This document shows positions 26,070 to 36,500 of a stretch of 64,000 bases of DNA, piece by piece. The position numbers were made by a program, and so were the translations under genes. The DNA is taken from the NCBI RefSeq assembly GCF_000756775.1, contig NZ_CCSF01000001.1, positions 496,001 through 560,000 on the forward strand, read 5' to 3'. This DNA comes from Pseudomonas saudiphocaensis. Its GTDB lineage: Bacteria; Pseudomonadota; Gammaproteobacteria; Pseudomonadales; Pseudomonadaceae. The notes below the pieces were generated by a model, which was not told the DNA's origin, searched no databases, and saw nothing but the letters and a program-made list of their open reading frames with translations. Numbering within the stretch: position 1 is the stretch's first letter; every line of letters starts with the position of its first letter.

Positions 26070-27221
26070 CTACAAATCGTACTTGCCCAGCTCTCGCGCA
26101 ATCAGCAGGCGCTGGATCTCACTGGTGCCTTCATAAATCTGGGTAATGCGCGCGTCGCGGTAATAGCGTTCTACCGGATAGTCCTCCAGATAGCCGTAGC
26201 CGCCATGAATCTGCAGGGCTTTGGAACAGACGTACTCGGCGGTTTCCGAGGCGAACAGCTTGGCCTGCGAGGCCTCCGACAGGCAGGGCAGCTCGGCGCT
26301 GCGTAAACGGGCGGCATGCAGGATCAGCAGGCGTGCGGCGTTGATCCGGGTATGCATGTCGGCGAGCATGTTGGACACGCTCTGGTGCTCGATGATGGGT
26401 TGGTCGAATTGGATGCGCTCGCGGGCGTAGCCCAGCGCTGCCTCGAAAGCCGCGCGGGCGATGCCCACGGCTTGGGCGCCGATGCCGATGCGGCCACCTT
26501 CCAGATTGGACAAGGCGATGGCCAGGCCCTTGCCGCGCGGGCCGAGCAGGTTCGCTGCGGGAATGCGGCAGTTGTTCAGACTTACCGCGCAGGTATCGGA
26601 AGCGCGCAGGCCCATCTTTTTTTCCACGCGATCAACGCAAAAACCGGGGTTGTCGGTGGGTACCAGAAAGGCCGACAGGCCTTTTTTACCCAGTTCGGGG
26701 TCGGTGACGGCGAAGATAATGGCGATCTTTGCGCGCTTGCCATTGCTGACGAATTGCTTGCTGCCGTTGATGACCCATTCGTCATTCTCCAGCACGGCAC
26801 GCGTGCGCAGGTTGTGCGCCTCGGAGCCAGCCTGGGGTTCGCTCAGGGCAAAACAGCCGATGGCGCGCCCAGTTGCAAGCTCGGGCAACCACTGGTCTTG
26901 CTGCTCGGCAGTGCCGTATTTGAGGATCGGCCCGCAGCCCACCGAACTGTGCACGCTCATCAGCGCGCCGAGCGCACCATCGCCGGCAGCGATTTCCTCC
27001 ACGGCCAGCGCATAGGCCACGTAATCAAGGTAACTGCCGCCCCAGCGTTCGGGCACGATCATGCCAAGCAGGCCGAGCTCGCCCATCTGGGCGATGACAC
27101 AGTCATCGATCCAGCCGGCTTTGGCCCAGCCCTCGGCGTTGGGAGCGACCTCTGCACGAGCAAAGTCACGTGCCAGGTCGCGGATCATGCGCTGCTCTTC
27201 GGTGAGTTCAAGGTCGTGCAT
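26070..27221 (-). CDS. acyl-CoA dehydrogenase (short/branched-chain, isobutyryl-CoA type)
   Basis: A 383-residue flavoprotein starting [20 protein letters not shown]. The family signature [20 protein letters not shown] and the C-terminal [17 protein letters not shown] are intact; the Glu of YEGTSE is the likely catalytic base of this clade. With the downstream-acting partners it resembles PA0746-type isobutyryl-CoA dehydrogenase of valine breakdown. It removes two hydrogens from the acyl-CoA, passing electrons to ETF. It is the last gene of a three-gene unit, 14 bases after the hydrolase gene. The window lacks mmsA. Confidence 0.9.
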   Translation of the reverse strand: MHDLELTEEQRMIRDLARDFARAEVAPNAEGWAKAGWIDDCVIAQMGELGLLGMIVPERWGGSYLDYVAYALAVEEIAAGDGALGALMSVHSSVGCGPILKYGTAEQQDQWLPELATGRAIGCFALSEPQAGSEAHNLRTRAVLENDEWVINGSKQFVSNGKRAKIAIIFAVTDPELGKKGLSAFLVPTDNPGFCVDRVEKKMGLRASDTCAVSLNNCRIPAANLLGPRGKGLAIALSNLEGGRIGIGAQAVGIARAAFEAALGYARERIQFDQPIIEHQSVSNMLADMHTRINAARLLILHAARLRSAELPCLSEASQAKLFASETAEYVCSKALQIHGGYGYLEDYPVERYYRDARITQIYEGTSEIQRLLIARELGKYDL

Positions 27222-27235
27222 GGGGCGCTCCTGAT

Positions 27236-28291
27236 TCAGCTGCCGGAGAAGAAAGCGGCGATGCGCTGTGGCGTCACTTCGGCGAGCGTAGGCGGATTCC
27301 AGCGTGGGTTTTTGTCCTTGTCGACAATCAGTGCGCGCACGCCTTCGATGATGTCGCCATGTTCGAACCATTGGCGGTCCAGATGCAGCTCCATGGCAAA
27401 GCACTCAGCCAGTGACAACTCGCGCCCGCGTCGGAGCATTTCCAGAGTAACGCTGACCGCTAGCGGCGAACGGCTGTCGATGATGCTCAGTGTTTCGGCC
27501 GCCCAGTCGCGGTACTCGGGCCGCTGTTCTGCTGCCAGGGAGTCTCGAATGGCCGGAATGCTGGCGTGTGAGAAGTGCTGCTCGATGGCCGGCTCCAGCG
27601 TTTTGAACGAAGCCTCCGGCAGGTCGGTAGCTGCCAGCAAAGCGAGCAGCCCGGCGAGGATATCGCCGGCCGGGAGGTGCCAGTTCTGCTTATCGAGCTG
27701 CTGCTGGAGTTCGGCGAAGCGCTCATGGGGCAGGCAATAATCGGCGAGCCCTGCATGTAGCGCATCGGCGGCATCCACATGATTGCCGGTGACGCCCATA
27801 TAGATACCGAGATTGGCCGGCAGGCGCGGTAGAAAGTAGCTGCCGCCGACATCGGGAAAATAGCCGATGCCGACTTCCGGCATGCCCATGCGCGTGCGCT
27901 CGGAAATCACCCGTAGCGAGGCGCCCTGGACCAGGCCCATGCCGCCGCCCAGTACGTAGCCGTTCATCAGCGCCAGCAGCGGCTTGCTGTAGGCGTGGAT
28001 GTACTGGTCCAGCGCGTACTCTTCCTCGAAGAAGTCCCAGCGCAGGTTGTCGCCGTTCTTGTGGCTGTCATACAGCATGCGGATGTCGCCGCCGGCACAG
28101 AAGGCCTTTTCGCCGGCGGCACGCAGGACCACGGCCACAATATTTTGGTCATCCGCCCATTCCTGCAGTTGGTGGTGCAGGATGCGCACCATCGGCAGGG
28201 TCACGGCATTCAGGCCGGCGGGGCGGTTGAGGGTGAGGTAGCCGACGCGGTTACGTACTTCGACCAGTACCGGTACTTCGGTTTCGGACAT
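27236..28291 (-). CDS. 3-hydroxyisobutyryl-CoA hydrolase-type enoyl-CoA hydratase/isomerase family protein
   Basis: A 351-residue crotonase-fold protein longer than ordinary hydratases (260) and matching the ECH_2/HIBCH form: [67 protein letters not shown]. The HIBCH family hydrolyses 3-hydroxyisobutyryl-CoA to free 3-hydroxyisobutyrate in valine catabolism, exactly the substrate of the neighbouring dehydrogenase. It is 2 bases from mmsB and 14 from the acyl-CoA dehydrogenase gene. An enoyl-CoA hydratase (mmsC type) is missing from this set. Confidence 0.87.
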   Translation of the reverse strand: MSETEVPVLVEVRNRVGYLTLNRPAGLNAVTLPMVRILHHQLQEWADDQNIVAVVLRAAGEKAFCAGGDIRMLYDSHKNGDNLRWDFFEEEYALDQYIHAYSKPLLALMNGYVLGGGMGLVQGASLRVISERTRMGMPEVGIGYFPDVGGSYFLPRLPANLGIYMGVTGNHVDAADALHAGLADYCLPHERFAELQQQLDKQNWHLPAGDILAGLLALLAATDLPEASFKTLEPAIEQHFSHASIPAIRDSLAAEQRPEYRDWAAETLSIIDSRSPLAVSVTLEMLRRGRELSLAECFAMELHLDRQWFEHGDIIEGVRALIVDKDKNPRWNPPTLAEVTPQRIAAFFSGS

Positions 28292-28293
28292 GC

Positions 28294-29184
28294 TCAGTGT
28301 TCCTGACGGTAGAGTTTGATGATTGCGGAGAAGTCCAGCGCGCCGTTGCCCTGCAGGCTGAAGGCTTGGTAGAGCTGCTGCGCCACGGCGCCGAGGATGA
28401 TCGGCTGGCGCGTCTGTTTGGCAGCCTCGCTGGCCAGGCCCAGGTCCTTGAGCATCAGGTCGGCGCCGAAACCGCCGCTGTAGCCGCGCGAAGCCGGGCT
28501 GTTTTCCACGACCTCGGGGAAGGGGTTGTAGATTTCCGAGCTCCAGCAGCGGCCGCTGGACGAGTTGATCACGCCGGCCAGCACCTTGGCGTCCATGCCA
28601 AGGGCGACACCAAGAGACATGGCTTCGGCGGCGCCGATCATGGAGATGCCCAGCAGCAGGTTGTTGGCGACCTTCGCCACCTGACCGTTGCCGCTGTCAC
28701 CGCAGTGAACGATGTTCTTGCCCATGGCTGCGAGAATGGGCTCGGCCTGGCGAAAATCGGCTTCTTTGCCGCCGACCATGAATGTCAGGGTGCCGGCTGC
28801 CGCGCCACCCGTGCCGCCGGATACGGGGGCGTCGAGCATCGGATTGCCCTTGCTGGCCGCCGCCGCGGCGACTTCGCGGGCGGTCATCGGGTCGATGGTG
28901 GAACAGTCGATCAGCAGCACGTTCGCGGGAACACGGCTCAGCAATCCGTCCTCTCCGAGATAGACCTGCCGCACGTGGGCGGCCGCCGGCAGCATGCTGA
29001 TGATGACCTCAACGCCCGCCTGGGCAACCGCTGCCGGGGAAGCCGCTTGCTGCGCGCCGGCTTCCACCAGGCTGGCAAGGGCTGCGGGAGAGAGGTCGAA
29101 GACGCTTAGTTGATGGCCGGCCTTGAGCAGGTTGCGCGCCATGGGGCCGCCCATGTTGCCGAGGCCGAGAAAACCGATATGCAT
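28294..29184 (-). CDS. mmsB: 3-hydroxyisobutyrate dehydrogenase
   Basis: A 296-residue NAD-dependent dehydrogenase of the beta-hydroxyacid family. The N-terminal GLGNMGGPMARNL binds NAD, DAPVSGGTGGAAAGTLTFMVG is the substrate loop, and KVANNLLLG holds the catalytic Lys. It oxidises 3-hydroxyisobutyrate to methylmalonate semialdehyde after the HIBCH step. Several homologues (PA0743) prefer serine or other 3-hydroxyacids, so specificity is inferred from context. The start follows an SD-poor region, but MHIGFLGLGNMG is the family start. It is the first gene of the unit. Confidence 0.92.
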   Translation of the reverse strand: MHIGFLGLGNMGGPMARNLLKAGHQLSVFDLSPAALASLVEAGAQQAASPAAVAQAGVEVIISMLPAAAHVRQVYLGEDGLLSRVPANVLLIDCSTIDPMTAREVAAAAASKGNPMLDAPVSGGTGGAAAGTLTFMVGGKEADFRQAEPILAAMGKNIVHCGDSGNGQVAKVANNLLLGISMIGAAEAMSLGVALGMDAKVLAGVINSSSGRCWSSEIYNPFPEVVENSPASRGYSGGFGADLMLKDLGLASEAAKQTRQPIILGAVAQQLYQAFSLQGNGALDFSAIIKLYRQEH

Positions 29185-29259
29185 GGGTATGTCCTGTTCT
29201 TGTAGTGTTTTGAGCCTAGCAGTCCCATGAAGCGAAAACGCTCGAAATTTTCGTCCTGA

Positions 29260-30096
<837 letters not shown>

Positions 30097-30129
30097 TGCG
30101 GGAAGGGCGGGGCTGCTAGAGGGAAGGTG

Positions 30130-30166
30130 TCAGGCGCTGCGCTCGTGTAAAAGCGTCAGCGCCTGA
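30130..30166. terminator. stem-loop between convergent SDR and HU genes
   Basis: TCAGGCGCTG and CAGCGCCTGA form a 10-base stem whose inner part (CGCT/AGCG) continues the pairing. It sits 34 bases past the SDR stop and 10 bases past the HU stop, so it can end transcripts from both sides. There is no long T run. Confidence 0.65.
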
Positions 30167-30175
30167 GCAGCAGAA

Positions 30176-30448
30176 TCAGTTCACTGCATCCTTGAGTGTT
30201 TTGCCAGGCTTGAAACCGGGCAGCTTTGCGGCGGCAATCTTGATGGTGGCGCCAGTCTGCGGGTTGCGGCCGTCGCGGGCGGCGCGCTCCTTGACGGCGA
30301 AGGTGCCGAAACCGACCAGGGTGACGCTGTCACCGTTCTGTAGGGTGGTGGTAACGCTTTCAGTGAAGGCGTCGAGTACGCGGGTGGCTGTGGTTTTTGG
30401 AATATCCGCAGAGGCGGCAATCGCTTCAATCAACTCGGCTTTGTTCAC
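30176..30448 (-). CDS. HU-family DNA-binding protein
   Basis: A 90-residue HU protein with [18 protein letters not shown] (the DNA-wrapping arm, proline included) and [19 protein letters not shown]. It begins [18 protein letters not shown] with a GTG start and GGAGAG upstream. It looks like an HU-beta-type nucleoid protein but is not located next to lon, unlike the standard hupB gene, so it may be a second copy. It bends and compacts DNA as a dimer. Confidence 0.93.
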   Translation of the reverse strand: MNKAELIEAIAASADIPKTTATRVLDAFTESVTTTLQNGDSVTLVGFGTFAVKERAARDGRNPQTGATIKIAAAKLPGFKPGKTLKDAVN

Positions 30449-30654
30449 AGGTCTGGCTCTCCAGATGGGATGGGGTGGTCAGTATAAGCAGCGTCGTGCC
30501 TCGTCGCCTGCGGCAAATTCCCTCTTTTTCAAAAAATAACGACTACAGCATCAATACCGCTCCAGTCGTAGCGCGCTAGAGCGGGTGCGCTTGTGCTCTG
30601 GACAGTCCATCCCGGCGCGGGTTCACCTGTTGGCGGCGCGGGATGCGGGAGATT

Positions 30655-32418
30655 TCAGCCTTCTCCATGTGCAGGTGATGACGGATGCGCGCCTGCAAGC
30701 GCCTTCCGAGTGGTTTCGGGATCAAGGGCTTTCAGCGCATCGAACTGGCTGAGAAACACCTGGCCGCCGAAGTCCCGGAGAAAGTCGGATCTACGCAATT
30801 TGTCCATAACCGGCCCCTTGACCTCCGAGAGATGCAGCTGGATACCGGCGGTGCGCAGCCGCTCGCTGATGGTTTCCAGGCTTTCCAGGGCGCTGGCGTC
30901 GATCAGATTGATGCCGGGGCACATGAGCACCAGATGCTCGGCGGCCGGGTGCTGGCCGACCAGTTTGGCGATACGGTCTTCGAGAAAGCGTGCGTTGGGG
31001 AAATACAGGCTCTCATCCACCCGCACGGACAGCACCTTGCTGCTCTCGGCCACGGCGTAACGCTCGACGTTGCGGAAGTGCTCGCTCCCCGGAACCTGGC
31101 CGACCACCGCTATATGCGGTTGGCTGGTGCGCCAGAGAAAAAGCAGCAAGGACAGTCCCGCGCCCAGCAGAATGCCCGCTTCGACGCCGATCAGCAGCAC
31201 GCCAAGCATGCTCACCGCCATGGCTGCGCCATCCTGCCGGGAATAGCGCCAGGTGCGCCCGAGCGCACCAATATCCACCAGGCTCAGCACCGCAACGATG
31301 ATGATCGCGGCCAGCACGGCGTGCGGCAGGTCGTGCAGCAGTGGAGTGAAATACAGAGCGGTGATGGCGATGCCGACTGCCGCCAAGGCGCCGGCCATGG
31401 GGGTTTTGGCACCAGCATCGTAATTCACCACTGAGCGCGAGAAGCCTCCGGTAACCGGCATGCCGCCGCTCAGTGCTGCAGCGATGTTGGCATTGCCCAG
31501 CGCGACCAGCTCCTGGTTCGGGTCGATGCGCTCACGGTGCCGGGAAGCCAGAGTCTGGCCGACCGAAACCGACTCCACAAAGCCCACCAGGCTGATCAGC
31601 AGAGCGGCTGGCAGCAGTTGTCGAAGCAGCGCGAGGTCCAGCTCCGGCAGGCTGATTGTCGGCAATCCCTGAGGAACGATGCCGACCACCTTTACTCCGG
31701 CTGCACCGAGTTCCAGGGCGCTGACCAGCAGAATCGAGCCGAGCAGGGCAATGATCGGGCCGATCTTGCCGATGCTGTCAGCGAGCCGTGGTGGCGCGCC
31801 CAGCCATCGACCCAGATGACATCGCGTCAGGTAGATGAACAACAGGCTGGCCGTGCCGATCGCCAGCGTCGGCAGGTGGGTCTGGGGTAACTCCTGTTGC
31901 AGCCTGAGCAACAACATCACGGCGTTATCGCCCTGAGCCTCGATCCCGAGGATATGTCTGAGCTGACTCAAGGCAATAAGAATGGCCGAGGCGCTGATAA
32001 AACCGGAAATCACCGGGTGGCTGAGGAAGTTCGCCAGAAAGCCCAGGCGCAACAGCGCCATGGCCAGCAGCAGGACGCCGGACAGCAGCGCCAGCACCAG
32101 CGCAGCCCCGGCGTATTCGGCGCTGCCGGCTACAAACAGTGGCCCCAACACCGCGGCGGTCATCAGCGAAATTACCGCCACCGGACCGACGGACAGCGTG
32201 CGGCTGGTGCCGAACAGGGTGTAGGCAACCAGCGGCAGGATGCTGGCATAGAGTCCGTTGATAGCCGGCAGGCCGGCCAGCATGGCGTAGGCAAGGCTCT
32301 GCGGGATCAACATCAGAGTGACGATCACCGCCGCCAGGCTGTCGCGGCTGGCCGCATGGCGATCGTAGGTTGCGCCCCACTGCAGGCAGGGCAGGTAGCG
32401 TGCCAGTCGAGATCTCAT
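30655..32418 (-). CDS. SulP-family anion permease with STAS domain
   Basis: A 587-residue protein: ten or more membrane spans over residues 25-430, including the family PQSLAYAMLAGLPAINGLY segment, then a cytoplasmic STAS domain at about 455-560 (VDESLYFPNARFLEDRI, CPGINLIDASALESLETIS). SulP carriers take up sulfate, bicarbonate or C4-dicarboxylates; the substrate is not clear. The SD is weak. A single-gene unit whose start is divergent from nothing: the TlpA-like gene follows on the same strand upstream. Confidence 0.93.
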   Translation of the reverse strand: MRSRLARYLPCLQWGATYDRHAASRDSLAAVIVTLMLIPQSLAYAMLAGLPAINGLYASILPLVAYTLFGTSRTLSVGPVAVISLMTAAVLGPLFVAGSAEYAGAALVLALLSGVLLLAMALLRLGFLANFLSHPVISGFISASAILIALSQLRHILGIEAQGDNAVMLLLRLQQELPQTHLPTLAIGTASLLFIYLTRCHLGRWLGAPPRLADSIGKIGPIIALLGSILLVSALELGAAGVKVVGIVPQGLPTISLPELDLALLRQLLPAALLISLVGFVESVSVGQTLASRHRERIDPNQELVALGNANIAAALSGGMPVTGGFSRSVVNYDAGAKTPMAGALAAVGIAITALYFTPLLHDLPHAVLAAIIIVAVLSLVDIGALGRTWRYSRQDGAAMAVSMLGVLLIGVEAGILLGAGLSLLLFLWRTSQPHIAVVGQVPGSEHFRNVERYAVAESSKVLSVRVDESLYFPNARFLEDRIAKLVGQHPAAEHLVLMCPGINLIDASALESLETISERLRTAGIQLHLSEVKGPVMDKLRRSDFLRDFGGQVFLSQFDALKALDPETTRKALAGAHPSSPAHGEG

Positions 32419-32548
32419 CTAAAAATGGAGGTCGCCATGTTGATAACCGGTTAAGTGGATTCGTTACGGCCCGCTTGGCCCGGATGGACGGCAGCGTGCC
32501 GCTGCATATTGACCGGTATCGAAGGACGGGTGCCAGTGTAGCGCCGAT

Positions 32549-33358
32549 TTAGGGCTCCTGCTGCAAAGCGGTCAGAGCATGGGACAGGCTGGCGCGGGAC
32601 AGCTCGCCCAGATGGCTGCCTACCTGTCGGCCTTGGGCATCGTAGAAAATGGTTGTCGGCAGGGCTTGGGAGCCGACGTGCTGGCCGAGCCTGCCGCCGC
32701 TGTCGATCAGCAGATTGCGCAGGTTAAGGCCGCTAGCTTGCAGAAATCGCTCAATTTCGCCTTCACCCTCACCCTGGTTGACGAACAGGAAGATGAATTC
32801 CTCGTGCGTGTCCTGGGCTTCGGCCAGCACCGGCATTTCCCGGCGGCAGGGCGGGCACCAGGTAGCCCAGAGGTTGATCACCAGCGGCTTGCCGACGTAA
32901 TCCTCAAGCTTGACCGGTGCGCCTGAGATATCGCGCAAGGCCATTTCCGGCAGGCGCGTGCCTTGCTCGAAAGCATGCCAGCCCAGGTTGGTGAAACCCC
33001 AGCTCAATACGCCCGCCGCCAGCGCGGCACCCAGCGGCTTGCGCAGGTCGGCGTTGCGCCAGAGCAGCCAGCCGCCCGCCAGCAGGGCGGCGAGGATGCC
33101 GGGCCAGGGAATGAAGCCGCCGTCGCGGATGTCCAGCACGCCCCACCAGTTGTCGCTGAAATCCTCGAAATAGACCAACACAAAGGCCAGTCGCGCCACC
33201 ACCAGGGCCAGTATCAGCAGCCGAAATACCTGGCGCTCGGGGTTGCGCTTGTGTCTCCGGCCTACCCACCAGCCGGTCAGCACTGCCAGCAACAAGCTGA
33301 GCATCAACAACAGCTGCGGCATACCGAGTACCAGTGGGCCAATGTTCAGGGTGAGCAC
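32549..33358 (-). CDS. membrane-anchored TlpA-like thioredoxin-fold protein with Lgt-like N-terminal spans
   Basis: A 269-residue protein. Residues 1-130 hold about four membrane segments (LGMPQLLLMLSLLLAVLTGW, RLLILALVVARLAFVLVYFE, WPGILAALLAGGWLL) reminiscent of the first spans of prolipoprotein diacylglyceryl transferase. Residues 135-269 form a TlpA/ResA-like domain with the redox motif WATWCPPCR and a cis-Pro segment LPTTIF. It is probably a periplasmic disulfide reductase. I used a GTG start (SD GAGAGG) giving MLTLNIGPLVLGMPQ; an upstream in-frame ATG exists but that stretch looks non-coding. Confidence 0.85.
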   Translation of the reverse strand: MLTLNIGPLVLGMPQLLLMLSLLLAVLTGWWVGRRHKRNPERQVFRLLILALVVARLAFVLVYFEDFSDNWWGVLDIRDGGFIPWPGILAALLAGGWLLWRNADLRKPLGAALAAGVLSWGFTNLGWHAFEQGTRLPEMALRDISGAPVKLEDYVGKPLVINLWATWCPPCRREMPVLAEAQDTHEEFIFLFVNQGEGEGEIERFLQASGLNLRNLLIDSGGRLGQHVGSQALPTTIFYDAQGRQVGSHLGELSRASLSHALTALQQEP

Positions 33359-33479
33359 GCTCAAACTACCTCTCGTGTGGATGGACCGGCACTGTACCTT
33401 GCGAGCGGTGTAGGTGCCGGGCGCGCGAGTTGCAGGTTGTTGCGACATTGGGCCGCGCCGTCAGAAGTAATTGCTGATT

Positions 33480-33498
33480 GCGAATCGTTTTCATTGTC
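33480..33498 (+). promoter_or_regulatory. candidate Fur box
   Basis: GCGAATCGTTTTCATTGTC matches the 19-base Fur consensus GATAATGATAATCATTATC at 12 positions, with the right half TCATTGTC strong. It lies 40 bases before the start of the small exported protein and would overlap its promoter. Confidence 0.45.
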
Positions 33499-33538
33499 GA
33501 TATGTTTTTCCCACCCTATCCATGCAAAGAGAAAGACC

Positions 33539-33922
33539 ATGCAAAGCTCGATTCGGCTGTTCACTGGTGCCATCGTTCTTTTCCTCAGCGCCACAAGCTG
33601 GGCCAACGATGACAGCCCACGACCCGCGCACTCCAAGGGAGAGCCGGCGCCAACCACCCAGCAGGCGGTCACCAATCTGAGCAAATACAACCCCAAGCTT
33701 GAGGCCATTCTGGCCAAGAACGAGCTGACGGCTATGGATATGCATGAAGTGCACATGCTGACCTACACCCTGGAAAATGCGCTGAAGCGAATCCAGGCGG
33801 ATCTGGATGAAACCGCAGCACTGCTGGAAGAGGTCCACGTGGCATCCGAGACCAACAAACCCGAAGTGGTACAGGCGCAGGGCCAAGTCTATCTCGAGGG
33901 CGTCCGCGCACTCGTCAAGTAG
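33539..33922 (+). CDS. small exported protein, DUF6746-like
   Basis: A 127-residue protein: signal peptide MQSSIRLFTGAIVLFLSATSW, cut near ANDD, then a polar linker and a helical domain with LSKYNPKLEAILAKNELT and the conserved-looking MHEVHMLTYTLENALKRI. I recognise the DUF6746 type; no biochemical function is known. The ATG is preceded by AGAGAAAGACC. A candidate Fur box lies just upstream and a strong 14-base stem-loop just downstream, so it is an independent transcription unit divergent from the TlpA-like gene. Confidence 0.78.
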   Translation: MQSSIRLFTGAIVLFLSATSWANDDSPRPAHSKGEPAPTTQQAVTNLSKYNPKLEAILAKNELTAMDMHEVHMLTYTLENALKRIQADLDETAALLEEVHVASETNKPEVVQAQGQVYLEGVRALVK

Positions 33923-33946
33923 AAGCCCCGCGCTGTAGAGCGGACC

Positions 33947-33978
33947 CATGGTGCCTAGGCTTTTGCTTGGGCACCATG
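33947..33978 (+). terminator. strong stem-loop after the DUF6746 gene
   Basis: CATGGTGCCTAGGC-tttt-GCTTGGGCACCATG pairs over 14 bases with two G-U wobbles and a TTTT tetraloop, 24 bases after the stop codon. There is no T run after it (CCCACGGCG follows), so it may stabilise the mRNA or act with Rho. Confidence 0.6.
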
Positions 33979-34161
33979 CCCACGGCGCCGCGCACCGGCG
34001 GCCAAGCAAGGCTGCTGGACCGTGTCTAGCACCTCGGCCATGCAACGGTATAAGCAAGTCGACTGACACGCTGTCGAGCCCACCCGCGTGATTTGCGCCG
34101 ACTCCTTGTTGGGCAAAGGCTTGCATTAGAATCCCGCACTTTTCCAAGCGGATCATCAGTC

Positions 34162-34854
34162 ATGGAGCTACGCGGTCAGCTAAGAAGCTGGGACGACCAG
34201 AAGGGATTCGGCTTTATCCGGCCCCAGCAGGGCGGTGGTGATGTCTTTGCACACATCTCGGCCATGCGTGGCGCGCGCCGCCCGGTGCAGGGCGACCAGG
34301 TTCTCTATCTGAGTGTGACAGACAAGGCGGGGCGCCTTCGCGCGACGCACATCCGTCTGGATGCGCCCTTGTCGCTAGACGAGCCCGCCATCCGCCAGAA
34401 GCCTGCCAAGCCCGTGAGCCGCGCTGCGCCGCGAACGCAAACCGAGCCGGCTGCGCGCCGAAACGTTCCGACGCAGCAGCCTTTTCTGAAGGCCCTGGTG
34501 TTGCTGCTGCTCTGCCTACTGCCTGCGCTCGGTAGCCTTCGCTTGGCGGCGGAGCAGGGCAGCCACTGGCCGCTGCTGGGTTATCCACTGGCCAGCCTGC
34601 TGGCCCTGGCGCTCTACCTGCATGACAAACGCCGCGCCCAGCGCGGCGGTTGGCGCACGCCCGAGTCGCGGCTGCATCTGGTTGAGCTACTGGGCGGCTG
34701 GCCAGGTGCGTTGATCGCCCAGCAATGGCTGCGACACAAGACCCGCAAATGGTCGTTCCAGCTGGTGTTCTGGCTGATCGTCATTGCCCATCAGGTCGCC
34801 TGGCTGGACTACCTGTATCTCCAGCGCCTGTATCCCTTGCTGCCGCAGTTCTGA
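34162..34854 (+). CDS. cold-shock domain protein fused to DUF1294 membrane domain
   Basis: A 230-residue fusion. Residues 1-68 are a cold-shock nucleic-acid-binding domain with RNP1-like KGFGFIRP and RNP2-like DVFAHIS. A basic, Ala/Pro-rich linker (about 70-110) leads to a C-terminal DUF1294 domain with four or so membrane helices and the motif DKRRAQRGGWRTPESRLHL and GGWPGALIAQQWLRHK. The fusion is common in proteobacteria, with no proven role. The ATG of MELRGQLRSWDD was chosen over an upstream in-frame ATG. A terminator follows at once. Confidence 0.9.
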   Translation: MELRGQLRSWDDQKGFGFIRPQQGGGDVFAHISAMRGARRPVQGDQVLYLSVTDKAGRLRATHIRLDAPLSLDEPAIRQKPAKPVSRAAPRTQTEPAARRNVPTQQPFLKALVLLLLCLLPALGSLRLAAEQGSHWPLLGYPLASLLALALYLHDKRRAQRGGWRTPESRLHLVELLGGWPGALIAQQWLRHKTRKWSFQLVFWLIVIAHQVAWLDYLYLQRLYPLLPQF

Positions 34855-34868
34855 CGCGCGCAGATACG

Positions 34869-34900
34869 AAAACGCCCCGCATCGGCGGGGCGTTTCCTTT
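34869..34900. terminator. bidirectional terminator between convergent genes
   Basis: AAACGCCCCGC-atc-GGCGGGGCGTTT with flanking A and T bases and CCTTTT on the right. It is placed 14 bases after each of the two convergent stop codons and can serve both strands. Confidence 0.9.
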
Positions 34901-34913
34901 TGCTGCGAACCGG

Positions 34914-36500
34914 TCAGATCACGCCCTGGCTGCGCAGGTAATCGTCATAGCTGCCGCTGAAATCGGTCACACCCGAGGCAGAGAGCTCGATGATGCGCGT
35001 GGCCAGAGAGCTGACGAATTCGCGGTCATGGCTGACGAAGATCAGGGTGCCCGGATAGTTCTCCAGCGCCAGGTTCAGTGCCTCGATGGACTCCATGTCC
35101 AGGTGGTTGGTGGGTTCGTCCATCACCAGCACGTTGGGCTTTTGCAGGATCAGCTTGCCGAACAGCATGCGGCCCTGTTCGCCACCGGAGATCACCCGAA
35201 CGGACTTCAGGATCTCGTCGTTGGAGAACAGCATGCGGCCCAAGGTGCCGCGTACCAACTGTTCGCCGCCCTGGGTCCACTGGCCCATCCAGTCGAAGAG
35301 GGTCATGTCGTCTGCGAAATCATCGGCGTGATCCTGAGCGTAGTAGCCGACCTCGGCGCTCTCGGTCCACTTCACCGAACCGGCATCCGGTTGCAGGTCG
35401 CCCACCAGGGTGCGCAGCAGGGTGGTCTTGCCGATGCCGTTGGGGCCGATGATGGCCACACGCTCGCCGGCTTCCACAGTGAAACTGAAGTTCTCGAACA
35501 GTGGCTTGCCATCGAAGCCCTTGGCCAGCTTCTCCACGGTTACCGCCTGGCGATGCAGTTTCTTGGTCTGTTCGAAGCGAATAAAGGGGCTGACGCGGCT
35601 GGACGGCTTGACCTCATCGAGCTGAATCTTGTCGATCAGCTTGGCGCGGGAGGTGGCCTGCTTGGCCTTCGAGGCGTTGGCGGAAAAGCGGCTGACGAAG
35701 GTCTGCAGTTCGGCGATCTGCGCCTTCTTCTTGGCGTTGTCGGACAGCAGGCGCTCGCGCGCCTGGGTCGCGGCGGTCATGTATTCGTCATAGTTGCCGG
35801 GGAACAGGCGCAGCTCGCCGTAATCCAGATCGGCCATGTGTGTACAGACCGAGTTCAGGAAGTGGCGGTCGTGGGAAATGATGATCATGGTGCTATTGCG
35901 GACCTTGAGAACGTCCTCCAGCCAGCGGATGGTGTTGATATCCAGGTGGTTGGTCGGTTCGTCCAGCAGCAGCACTTCCGGGTCGGAAAACAGCGCCTGG
36001 GCCAGCAAAACGCGCAGTTTCCAGCCGGGCGCCACTTCGCTCATCGGGCCGAAATGCTGTTCCAGCGGAATGCCCAGGCCAAGCAGCAGTTCGCCTGCGC
36101 GGGATTCGGCGGTGTAGCCATCGAGCTCGGCAAATTCGGTTTCCAGCTCGGCTACCGCCATGCCGTCTTCTTCGCTCATTTCCGGCAGCGAATAGATGCG
36201 TTCGCGCTCGGCTTTGACCTTCCACAGTTCCTCGTGACCCATGATCACGGTATCGATGACGTTGAAGTCTTCGTAGGCGAACTGATCCTGACGCAGCTTG
36301 CCGAGGCGCACATTGGGCTCAAGCATGACCTGGCCGCTGGAGGGCTCCAGATCGCCACCGAGAATCTTCATGAACGTCGACTTGCCGCAACCGTTGGCAC
36401 CAATCAGGCCGTAGCGATTGCCGTTGCCAAACTTGACGGAGACGTTTTCAAACAGCGGCTTGGCGCCAAACTGCATGGTGATATTAGCGGTGGAGATCAA
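34914..36500 (-). CDS. ybiT: ABC-F ATPase, YbiT type
   Basis: A 528-residue protein with two ABC domains and no membrane part. Walker A motifs are GANGCGKST (first) and GPNGIGKTT (second); Walker B segments [12 protein letters not shown] and [12 protein letters not shown]; signatures are APGWKLRV (degenerate) and SGGEQGRM. The linker between domains carries [20 protein letters not shown], the ABC-F arm region. Closest to E. coli YbiT over its whole length. ABC-F proteins act on the ribosome E-site region. Convergent with the cold-shock fusion gene; single-gene unit. Confidence 0.95.
   Translation of the reverse strand: MISTANITMQFGAKPLFENVSVKFGNGNRYGLIGANGCGKSTFMKILGGDLEPSSGQVMLEPNVRLGKLRQDQFAYEDFNVIDTVIMGHEELWKVKAERERIYSLPEMSEEDGMAVAELETEFAELDGYTAESRAGELLLGLGIPLEQHFGPMSEVAPGWKLRVLLAQALFSDPEVLLLDEPTNHLDINTIRWLEDVLKVRNSTMIIISHDRHFLNSVCTHMADLDYGELRLFPGNYDEYMTAATQARERLLSDNAKKKAQIAELQTFVSRFSANASKAKQATSRAKLIDKIQLDEVKPSSRVSPFIRFEQTKKLHRQAVTVEKLAKGFDGKPLFENFSFTVEAGERVAIIGPNGIGKTTLLRTLVGDLQPDAGSVKWTESAEVGYYAQDHADDFADDMTLFDWMGQWTQGGEQLVRGTLGRMLFSNDEILKSVRVISGGEQGRMLFGKLILQKPNVLVMDEPTNHLDMESIEALNLALENYPGTLIFVSHDREFVSSLATRIIELSASGVTDFSGSYDDYLRSQGVI

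Noticed and set aside
29233-29253. CGAAAA-N9-TTTTCG inverted repeat between mmsB and the SDR gene
   Set aside because: Six-base arms at a divergent promoter are too weak to call an operator without conservation data.
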